From: Paralichthys olivaceus
Taxonomy: Eukaryota > Chordata > Actinopteri > Pleuronectiformes > Paralichthyidae
Assembly (NCBI RefSeq): GCF_024713975.1
Contig: NC_091111.1
Location: forward strand, 7,377,001-7,441,000
Reading direction: 5' to 3'
Length of the DNA: 64,000 nt
This document shows positions 1-9,320 of this stretch, one piece after another. The notes beneath the pieces are model-generated. The model made no database searches. It saw only the letters and a program-made list of their open reading frames with translations, and was not told the DNA's origin. Both the position numbers and the translations under genes were made by a program. Positions within the stretch are counted from its first letter, which is position 1. Every line of letters starts with the position of its first letter.

Positions 1-232
1 CAGTTTACATCCTCTTGCAATTATTTGCCACTGCACTTTAATCAACTGCATTTCTATACAAACAATATTTACATAGAGAAAGGTGTATATTATGTAAATA
101 TTGCATTTTCATCAATTTAATTAGTTTTAATTCTATTCTATTCTACTTTATTCAGTTTTTATTCTACTGCCCCTTTTTTCCTTCTGTAAATTTGATAAAA
201 ACCTATAGTTTTATCTTATCTTATCTGTAGAA
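1..232 (+). repeat. LINE-like 3' end with TCTTA tail (copy 1)
   Basis: An AT-rich stretch with a gaaaggtgtata motif ends in a short tandem tail (ttatcttatcttatct), as left by non-LTR retrotransposons. The same layout, with the same internal motif and tail, recurs at about 27345-27541 in the same orientation. It lies just before the candidate upstream exon, so it may sit in that gene's last intron. The family name is not established. Confidence 0.5.
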
Positions 233-299
233 CTGCATGTATGCTGTATTGCTTCATATTTCTGGTATCAAACTGGTCACTTTTATCTTGTGTCTGCAG

Positions 300-460
300 G
301 AACAAAGCAAGAGATCAAAAATATCCAGCAAAGTGCCAAAAAGAAGATGCCAGTAGTTGTCAGTTTGAATGTTCTGAGCCACGCTGAGCTGAGCCCTCTA
401 CGTTTGAGCTCTGTCGCTGCAGATGTCAGCTCATCCAAAGAAGACAGCAGCAGTCTCTGA
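300..460 (+). CDS. possible terminal coding exon of an unidentified upstream gene
   Basis: A pyrimidine-rich stretch ending in tgtctgcag precedes an open frame that starts in phase 1 (GA completes a split codon) and runs 52 codons to TGA at 458-460. The peptide is Lys-rich at first (around KKKMPVVVSLNVL) and ends Ser-rich (SSKEDSSSL). AATAAA motifs near 1226 and 1642 could serve a 3' end. I do not recognise the protein. In human, SHLD1 lies upstream of CHGB on the same strand, but the SHLD1 C-terminus I remember does not resemble this. An open frame of this length can occur by chance; the support is the acceptor plus the protein-like composition. Confidence 0.35.
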
Positions 461-2740
461 TTAAGTTACAACTCAGACGTAGCATAGTTTCACACAATTA
501 GAAATAGAAGAAATGGAAATTCAGGATAATCTCACTGTCCTTTCAGATATACAAACATAATTGTTTTATGTTTCTCTGCAGCAATGCTTTTTTAAAAAGA
601 TATTCAGTCACTGGTCAGAGCATCACTGGGTCTGCAACTGGAAATATGCACAAAAACTGCATTCCTCCAATACGTCCATGCCACATGACTGTTGACCACA
701 GCCACTATTGATCCACGTCATTTTCTTTTATAACTAACAAACAACTAAATCCATACAATTTACAAAAATAGAAATTACACTACAAAATCAGGGCCCAAAC
801 TGAAAGAGGTCAACTAAACAATAAGACAACTATATTTTCAACATAACTAACAGACCTCCTTTACAAATGATACACAGGGGTATACATACCCAGGTGGACT
901 AGTCCAGACAGGCACACAGGGGAAAGCTAATCCAAGATACCACATTAGCTACCCAAAAACACGGTCAACATACAAACATAAACAATCTAGCAAAATAAGT
1001 AGATACACAAACAAACAAGATTAGCTTTAAACAAATACTAACTACTAACTCTTCAATCATGCTTTGGTCTCCTCCACTTCCTGTGGGCTGGTCTAAAAAG
1101 GTCACTTCCTGCAGGCTTCTGGCCTTTTGCCAGGCAAGCTCGAAGCAAACAGAGGCTAAGTGTTATTTGCAAACTAAAAAGAAAAGAGAATAAGTCAAGT
1201 AAATATTTTATACACCCAACTCAGAAAATAAAGCTGTGAACAAACTATGTGTCAGGTTTTTACTCAAATGAAATGTAACAAAATGATACTAACACTGAGC
1301 TAATGGTGGAACCGTCACAAGGAATATGATGAGATATTTTCTGAATTAATTACTGAGGAGTCAGTTGGGCTATATTCTGACTCAGGGTTGGTCACACCCC
1401 TCAGCTGCATATGCTGTGACATTGACTCTGTTTAATATGTTGCATATTAGCATACATTTATTAATCTAAGCTAGCATACAAGAAGGGCAAAAAGGCTTGT
1501 TACATAACTTCAACAGGAGACATTGTTATGCCTGTTTTGAAACACAAAGGAGTAAATACGCATTTAATTTTGAGTGAATTAGTCACAGAGGAATAAAATG
1601 AATATGTCTGCGAACTGATTTAATGCAACCCAACAGCAGCAGCAATAAAGAGGGCTTCCCACATAACTTGAATCATTTCAAGTTATTAAATCAGGTTATG
1701 TCATTAAAACTTTTAAAACTATAAAATGACATTGTAAAACAAATCAATGTTGCAGGATTGATTACGAAAAACTCTTCTGCCCAGATGTCAGATGGCTGGA
1801 TCTCTAAACTGTGTTCCCAAGTAGAAAGATGATCTCAAATACCATTTATCAACTTCACACTCTGCATGTGCATTGTAAATTGCCAAAGGAAGTGCAGTGT
1901 CCAGTGTGGTGCAATGTGGCCACAAATACGTAAAATATTAAGAAAAAGTCATCGGGGGTGGGGCACTTGTCTGAAAACTGAGTTGAACATGTGATCTTCT
2001 TTAATCTTGGATAAACTTCACCAGTGGTTGGTGACTAGGTCAAACCACAGGTCAAAATCATTTTGATAATTTGATTATTTTTATTTCACCATTTCTGATT
2101 GTTATAATTGCAACAACAGTCATAGAATCACATCCTCTTTACAAGTATGTCTTCAAAGTAAAAGCAAAATGCTAGTTTTCTTGATGTGATACTTTATACC
2201 GAGCGAAATTACAGAGCATTTATTTTGAAAGCAATTTCAGTTGAATTTGTATAAATGTATTTGTATGCAGATAAACCAGGTAGGATGAACACAAAGTTTT
2301 CTAACTTCTCTCTGCCCCATGAACTGTTTCTAAAACCTCGGCGAACCACATCCAGCACACAAACAATAACAAGTTAAAGTTTATGTTAGAACTGTTTGAG
2401 GAGAACTCACTAATAATTCTGAAGTAGCTTCAGAGCATCAACACGAACAAGAAAACAGCCCATTCCAGATAGACATGCACTATACAAACATAGACTAATT
2501 AATACATGGTGAAGAAGGACTTGCAGGATCAGGGGAAAACAGTAAGAAAAGCAAATTAAAAGGCAACAATTGATGAACGATAAAGAAACATTCTCAAACG
2601 CAAAGTCATTGTGCAGGACTAACAATTCTTCCTGGTTTGCTTTCAATCGTCTTGTGGCATTTAACCCGCAACACAAGATGAAAACCAGTTTAAAACCACA
2701 TCACCTGAACCGTGACACTAACGGGATTTCTAACGAGCCT
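461..2740. other. spacer upstream of chgb
   Basis: About 2.3 kb of AT-rich sequence with no convincing coding exon on either strand. It may contain the 3' UTR of the candidate upstream gene. No clear tRNA, hairpin RNA or intact mobile element was seen. Confidence 0.5.
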
Positions 2741-2748
2741 GCCACGAA

Positions 2749-3015
2749 ATGTCGACGTCGTGCGCAATTCCAGTCCACTCACTCTCTCTCTCTCTCTTGC
2801 AGGTCTAATGAGTCATGACACTAAAGGGAGCCAGGAGCCTGGAGGCTTCCTCCCACGCTCCTCCAGCCCACTCCTCCGCCTATTTGAGGCGCTCCCCTCT
2901 GCTCCGGTGCTCCAGAGCAGCGCAGCTCTCTCCTGCGGAGAGACGGGACTCCAAGGCACGGCTGTGATTTTTTTTTCACATGTGGGATTTACCCTGATCT
3001 CGTCCTCGCCCCAAC
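2749..3015 (+). promoter_or_regulatory. chgb: chgb proximal promoter and 5' UTR
   Basis: The 267 bases before the chgb start codon hold a GACGTC core at 2754-2759 (CRE-like), a CT-repeat around 2782-2798, a perfect AP-1/TRE heptamer TGAGTCA at 2809-2815 and a weak TATA-like tattt near 2881. CRE and AP-1 sites fit the cAMP and Ca2+ responsiveness known for granin genes. The transcription start (perhaps about 2905-2920) is inferred. Confidence 0.45.
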
Positions 3016-6000
3016 ATGAGGCTTCTTCTTGTTGTTGCGGTGGCGGCTCTGTGGGCAGGTTGGTGATCACTGTTGCTTTTCCCTGTTGAAGTTAGTGGAA
3101 GTCAGTTCAGGACCACGGACAGAGGCAGAGACGACTCCAGTTATTTGAATGCATGCAGACAAACCCAGTTTGTGTTATGTCACCTTAAATACTTTGTCTT
3201 TCCTCTAATGCAGAAAATCTAGCGCTTCCAGTGGGGAAAGAGGGTCAGAGAGAAGATGTGGTATGTTTTGTCTAATAGAATTCAATGATTATAAAGTGAA
3301 TCCTGGAGCTGCATGTTGAGTTTGTTGGATTTCTTGCAGGTTACACGATGCCTGGTTGAAGTCCTGTCCAAAGCTCTCTCCACACCGGACTCTCAGCTGG
3401 ATCAGGAATGCAGAGACATTCTCCAAGCAGGTCTGTAGCGCACGGGCCACTCTTAATTCCCATGTTGCTTATGGATAGAACATTAAAATGCTGTTGTATG
3501 TAGCCTACATAGTTTTAAAATAGGTCATTTTAGGAGAGGGCTGTTTGTTGATGCAGTGCACACTGAGGAGCTGATGAAAATACAGTCACGCTGAATATCT
3601 TGCAGAGCAGTTGGTTACATAAAAAAGAGTAATTGAGATTATTATGATCACAGTTTTCATGCCACTTCTACCTTCAAGAGAATATTTTCTCCTATATGAC
3701 AGAAGGGATTCAAACTCATACTCAATTTCATCTACACTGAAATTAAATGACAAATCAATCATAACGTGTCCCTAAGGGCATTTTGAAATGTATCTATACA
3801 TCACTCGTGATGTTTCTTTTGCTCTGTCACAGGGGTTAAACACACCCCACTGGACAAGAAGAGCGAGGATGGGATAATATCTCATGAGGAGGTGGTCAAA
3901 GTTCAGCCCAAGGATACAGAGACAAAGGCAGCCGATGTGAAAGACATTGAGGCACTCCTAAAATCCGTGGATGAGAAGAGGGAAACCCCCGAGGATGAGC
4001 GCAGCCAAGAGTCCTGGAGTCTGGGTGATGAGAAGGAAAAGAGACATGATGACACAGAAGAAGAAGCAGAGCGGGAGAAGAGGAGCAGCTGGAGGCCTGG
4101 GAGATACCACCAAAGGAAACACAAACGGGACGAGGAAGAAGACAACGAGCGCAGTCAGGAGAGTTGGGGCATTGAGGAAAAGAGATCTGAGGATGAAGAT
4201 GAAGAAGACGAAGGGAGGGAGAAGAGGAAATGGAAGCCTGGGAGATACCACCAAAAGAAATACAAACGAGATGAGGAGCCTTTAGGAGACGAAAGGGAGG
4301 AGCCAGAGGAGGAACGTAGCCAAGAGTCCTGGGATGTAGACAAAAGGCATGGGAACGAGGTGGAGGAGGAAAGAAACAAGCGCATATGGAAACCCACACA
4401 CCGCTACCACCACAAGAAAAAACTTCACAAACGTGGCGAAGAGCCTTTAGAAGACGAGGGAGACGAAGAGCGCAGCCAGGAGTATTGGGGTCTTGACGAT
4501 GAGAGAGACAAGAGGGACTGGAGGCCCGGCAGGTACCACCAGAGGAGACATAAGCGTGATGAAGAGCTCTCAGAAGACGCCAGGGAAGAACCAGATGAAG
4601 AACGCAGCCAGGAGAACTGGGACTTTGACACAGGAAGAGAAAAGAGGGACTGGAGGCCTGGCCGACACCACCAAAGGAGACATAAGCGTGATGAAGAGCT
4701 TTCAGAAGAAGCCAGAGAAGAACCAGATGAAGAACGCAGCCAGGAGAACTGGGACTTTGACACAGGAAGAGAAAAAAGGGACTGGAGGCCTGGCAGACAC
4801 CACCAGAGGAGACATAAGCGTGATGAAGAGCTTTCAGAAGAAGCCAGAGAAGAACCAGATGAAGAACGCAGCCAGGAGAATTGGGACTTTGACACAGGAA
4901 GAGACAAGAGGGACTGGAGGCCAGGCAGGTACCACCAGAGGAGACACAAACGTGATGAAGAGCTCTCGGAGGAAGCCAGGGAAGAGCCGGACGAGGAGCG
5001 CAGCCAGGAATACTGGGATTTTGACACTGGAAGAGACAAGAGGGACTGGAGGCCAGGCAGGTACCACCAGAGGAGACACAAACGTGATGAAGAGCTCTCG
5101 GAGGAAGCCAGGGAAGAGCCGGACGAGGAGCGCAGCCAGGAATACTGGGATTTTGACACTGGAAGAGACAAGAGGGACTGGAGGCCAGGCAGGTACCACC
5201 AGAGGAAACACAAACGTGATGAAGAGCTCTCAGAGGACAGGCGAGACGAGGCGGATGGAGAACGCAGCCAGGAATACTGGGGGTTTGACAAAAGACACGG
5301 AAAAGAAGAGGGAGAGGTGGAAAAGCGCATATGGAAGCCAACACACTGGTACCACCACAAAAAGAAACTTCACAAGCGTGGTGGAGACTCATCAGAGGAG
5401 GAGGAGGAACAGAGGGGTGCTTCAGATGAATCAGAGGAGGCTGACAAGGACAGGGACGAAGCCCTGAGGTACTCCTCTCTTGACTCTTAAATTGTGCATG
5501 TCTCTATTTTGCATCCCAGTGCACAATCTGTTGCAGTGTTCGGTAATAGCAGCCAAATCAAAACATTTCATAGTGAAAATTGACAAAAATCCATGCATGT
5601 GCTGGGATGATAAACTGGGAATCTAACTGCAGACGTTTTTCAGGTATCTGGCAGAAAAGCGCAATCCCTGGATTTACAGAGGCTTCTACCATCCCGCCTG
5701 GTTTAAAAGGGATTCAGATGAACATGCAGCAACTAAGGTGAGCTTGATGAGACAACTTCCATTTTTTTGCCTGCTTGTATGAAACTGAAACAATTGAATT
5801 GCTTGTTTCTTTGCATGGTTATACGCACCACAAAATGTTGCATTGAATGTGTTCAGATGGACGACCTGGCCAAGTTGCTGAGCTATAAGATAAACCAGCT
5901 GTCCAGCCATTCTAATCAGGAGGTGGCAAAGAGAAGCACGCTCCAGAGAGCCCTCACTCCACAGGAGGTAAACACTGCACTCACTAACTGCGGAAAAGAC

Positions 6001-7266
6001 CTTTATGGCAGATGTGGGGATGCAATCGCTGTCATGTTCACTTTTCTAAAGCTCTAACTAGGCCACTGTACTGAAGTCTAGGAAGAGTACTTTGTTATAG
6101 CTACAGTAGACTGCGATTTACACAGAATCTAATGTCTGATCTAACTGAGCTGATGGAAGCACTGTGCAGCAGCAAGGGTTCAGGCAAAAAATGATAATTT
6201 TAGTAATGAAAAGCTTAAAGGTCATAATGTGACAACAGCTACACCTGCATGTTGCATCATATCTGTGATCAATAATGATAATAATAATAACAAGTTACAA
6301 AGTGCTTCACAAAGAGGACAATGGAAATACAATATAAAAAAACTACAGTGAAGCAAATGAATACTATGTTATTAAAGACAGCAGATACAATACTACATAC
6401 TTTAAAAGAAATGATGAAAGAGAAGGATAAAAGAAACACAAAATATACAGACGATATTCCGTCTACAACAGTTTCCACCATATATCCAGATGACCTAGTG
6501 CAGCCATTAAGCTCATCCCTGCACCATTCAGTTTCACTGGGGGAGAAAGCAGCCATGGGCTCATTATGGAAATCTCCTGTCGACACGGAGATGTCAGGAT
6601 TTAGCCCTCACAACCACAGAGCATCAATGAATATGCATCTGTGCAAATGTGCATCCAGAACTGTCCCTCATGAGCATGTTCCAAATACACCAGAGGAAAA
6701 TCTCAGGCAGTGACTCCTTCCAACTCTGTCAAGCTCAGAATCTACTCTTGCATTACTCACATGTGCTCTACTCTCACTGGGCTTGTTCTCTCAGCTTGTT
6801 GGTCCCCCTTTCACTATCTGCGCTCACCAGCATTTACGACTGCTGCAATAATCACACTTGGAATCTCGTGATTAAAGCCTCCCAGGGCAATCAAATCGTA
6901 ATGTGCCCATTAAAAGGAGAGCAAAGGCCCGTGGAGAACTCCCCATCTTGACACATAGGTGGTTATTGATGATTTCAAGAGCACTACAGCTCAAGGGATA
7001 ATGGTTTTTTCAACTGAAATGACAAAGTCTGCTTATTAGGCAAATCTGAAGCAGGCCTAGAGAAAATCTGTCAATTCTTGATCATTCACTCCAGATTTAT
7101 GTCCCATACATGATCAAAAACACACAGTTTTGACCACAAACTGGATTGTATTTAATTCATGTATAAATCCTGCGTGTTTTTTCAGGATAAAAAGCTGGAA
7201 AACCTAGCAGCCATGGACGTGGAGTTGCAGAAAATCGCCTCCAAGTTGCATGAAAAGAGTGCATAA
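3016..7266 (+). CDS. chgb: chromogranin B (secretogranin-1), 7 coding exons
   Basis: Granin prohormone of dense-core secretory granules. Exons: 3016-3058, 3214-3260, 3340-3430, 3833-5468, 5644-5737, 5857-5967, 7186-7266; phases agree and total 2103 nt (700 aa plus stop), near the human length. Residues 1 to about 14 (MRLLLVVAVAALWA) form a signal peptide. Cys34 and Cys54 in VTRCLVEVLSKALS...QECRDIL are the N-terminal disulfide loop used for granule sorting. Exon 4 (residues 61-605) is highly charged with many KR sites and ten alternating acidic ERSQE-x-W and basic W-x-P modules. The last exon encodes KKLENLAAMDVELQKIASKL, matching the conserved CHGB C-terminus. The donor at 5469 (gtactc) is weak; unspliced read-through would stop at 5488-5490. 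Human CHGB keeps most of its coding sequence in one big exon as well. Identification is secure; small exon edges less so. Confidence 0.93.
3990..5390 (+). repeat. chgb: degenerate in-frame repeat region of chgb exon 4
   Basis: Ten in-frame modules alternate between acidic ERSQE-[SNY]-W segments and basic W[RK]P-x-x-[YHW]-type segments. Outer copies vary in length and sequence (for example WKPGRYHQKKYKR, and WKPTH[RW]YHHKKKLHKR near 4386 and near 5329). The inner six are a regular 132-bp tandem array. KR sites precede nearly every basic module and HKR follows it. Confidence 0.85.
4516..5307 (+). repeat. chgb: 132-bp tandem array in chgb, six units
   Basis: Units begin with the DWRPGR codons at 4516, 4648, 4780, 4912, 5044 and 5176, exactly 132 bp (44 codons) apart, so copy-number change keeps frame. 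Units 4912-5043 and 5044-5175 are identical base for base, which implies very recent duplication or gene conversion. The last unit diverges in its second half. Confidence 0.95.
5968..7185 (+). other. chgb: last intron of chgb
   Basis: A 1.2-kb intron. Around 6270-6430 an AATAATAATAA tract followed by acaagttacaaagtgcttcac looks like a decayed teleost interspersed repeat. I see no other structured element. Confidence 0.5.
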
Positions 7267-7524
7267 GCCACAGCCGCCGTCTTACCGCATGTCTGCCAAT
7301 TCAGTGTGCTTACTGTGTACCAACATAAAAAACCCTGGAGCCTTGCCAAAAAAGATCAACTTGTTTATCATTGTATTTGTGATATTTTGATGTTCTCAAA
7401 TTAATCCGCATGGGAATGGTTTTGATGTTTATACATGTAAAGAGAAAATGTGAGAATAACATATTATATCTGGAACCGATTATTGAAATAATTGTGTTCT
7501 GAAGCGTTTGCTCAGTCTGTGCTC

Positions 7525-7530
7525 AATAAA
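7525..7530 (+). terminator. chgb: chgb polyadenylation signal
   Basis: AATAAA 259 nt after the stop codon; cleavage is expected 10-30 nt later, which gives a short 3' UTR. Confidence 0.75.
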
Positions 7531-7620
7531 AGGAGTTATTCTGGGACCAAACAAAGATCTCTCTAATTATTTTTTGATAGGAAAAAAAAAACAAAGCTTT
7601 CAGACATCTTTTAGTACTTT

Positions 7621-7626
7621 TTTATT
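7621..7626 (-). terminator. trmt6: trmt6 polyadenylation signal (candidate)
   Basis: TTTATT on the plus strand is AATAAA on the minus strand, about 460 nt beyond the trmt6 stop. It is the clearest signal before chgb is reached, and places the two convergent 3' ends within about 100 bp of each other. Confidence 0.55.
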
Positions 7627-8087
7627 CAGTGCAGATACAGATGTAGCTTTGTGAAGCTTCATAAGCGATGGGATCATAAAACAAATGGCACTTTCTGCAG
7701 GGATAACAAAATAATAAAAAAAGAAAGTTATAACCGAGAGGCTGGAGAGACTTATTGTTTTTACACCAGGTCTTGAGGTGTGAAACACAAACCTGTTTGT
7801 CTCAGCACGCAAATTATTATTTCTGCAGTTTCTTCCATAAAACATACACTGAGCTCCGAGAGCCTAAACTGGCTTACAACTGACCCCTTAGTATTACGCC
7901 TTAATCTGCACTGATCTGAATACACAAGAAGGGAGAAGAGGTTTGATGTGTGCAAACCAGACACTCTGTCTGCATTATTACAGATGTGTCAAATCAGTTC
8001 AGCAGTAAGGAAGGTCAGCACTGGAGGAAAAATCCCTGTAGGCCGTTAGAAATGTGCCCTTAGAAGATCTGATGCGTCTGTGTTTGT

Positions 8088-9282
8088 TTATCCCTCAGTG
8101 TCTGTCACTTTCAGTCTCTTTGGTGCTGGTTCATCAGCTCGCTGGGAGGCTGCGGGTTTGGCGCGGTCCATGGCGACCGTCGTCCCTGAGAGGAGGTAGC
8201 CCCCGCCTCCGCTCATCAGCAGCTGAGGATGGGTCCTGTTAGGCAACACCTAGAGGCACGGCACAGAAAGTCAGGATGCATTAATTCTACAGGAAGAGCT
8301 GCAGGAAATAACACATTGGTCCTGTGGGGGAACACACTCTGGGCATGCAAACACTAAAGTACAAAAAAGGGAAGTAGGAGTAAATGCTGTGGAGGGTCTG
8401 TGATAATGGATTCGAGGCAGTGACAAGTATTTTATCACAAAGAATTGATTCCGCCAAATGTAGATTATCTGCCCTGATATCACTGACTGAGAGGTGGCCT
8501 GAGGTGTAACTCCAGTAAATCCACACTTGAAGGACTGCAACAATGATTTTCTTCTTGTATAAAGACAAGATAAACTTCAAGCAACACTTCTTTCATCATA
8601 AAAGCTTTTAACACCAGAGTTTGACAGAATTAATCACCATTTGTGGCTGCGGAGGGCGCTGTTACATAAGTCGTTTTCACGGATGAACCCTAGAGAATGT
8701 CTGCACAAATAAGTCACGTCTTTATCCGGAGTTTGCCCTTCACACATGAACAACAACACAGAAATCTCCGGCGCCTTCTGGTGAGGGCTGGTGCAGCAGA
8801 CGGAGGAAGGAAGTAACGTATAAATTCTGCTGGGGAGATCACGTGTTTTAAAGCTCATCGACACCGGTGCTGGCGCTTATCACCGAAAGCTTCTTCTTCA
8901 TCTGAGTCTCTTAAATGCAGGGCTGTGCTTTATCATCTTGAGATGTTTGTTTTCTTTTATTTCTTCATTTTGCGTCTGTCGTGCAGATGCGATTCAAACT
9001 CCCTCCAGGCGTTAATGAGATCATGCGTTAAGGAGGATGGGATCTAAGCTTGGACAGATGAAACATTAGGCCTCCGGCCATGGCTAGTTGCTGGTGTGGA
9101 GGCGTAAAAACAAATTTACCTGATAATGTCTGAGCCAGGTGTCTGTGAGTCTGAGGCTGACCGTACCACCCTGTTCCCTGAGCTTTGTGTAGCACTCGAT
9201 AAGAGGCTGCGGAGATAAAGGGGGGGAGAGAGATAGAAAAAGAGGCATTAAGGACGAGGACCGCACCGGCAATGACTCGAGA

Positions 9283-9320
<38 letters not shown>

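Noticed and set aside
4516..5307. CRISPR-like array of regular repeats
   Set aside because: The repeats are contiguous 132-bp coding units without unique spacers, inside a vertebrate gene.
3896..5392. 498-codon open frame on the minus strand
   Set aside because: It is the antisense shadow of the chgb repeat array; the 132-bp in-frame period keeps stops out of the opposite strand too, and the peptide is a low-complexity Cys/Ser/Pro repeat.
9028..9317. open frames beginning with Cys-Val repeats
   Set aside because: They are translations of the (CA)n microsatellite in a trmt6 intron.
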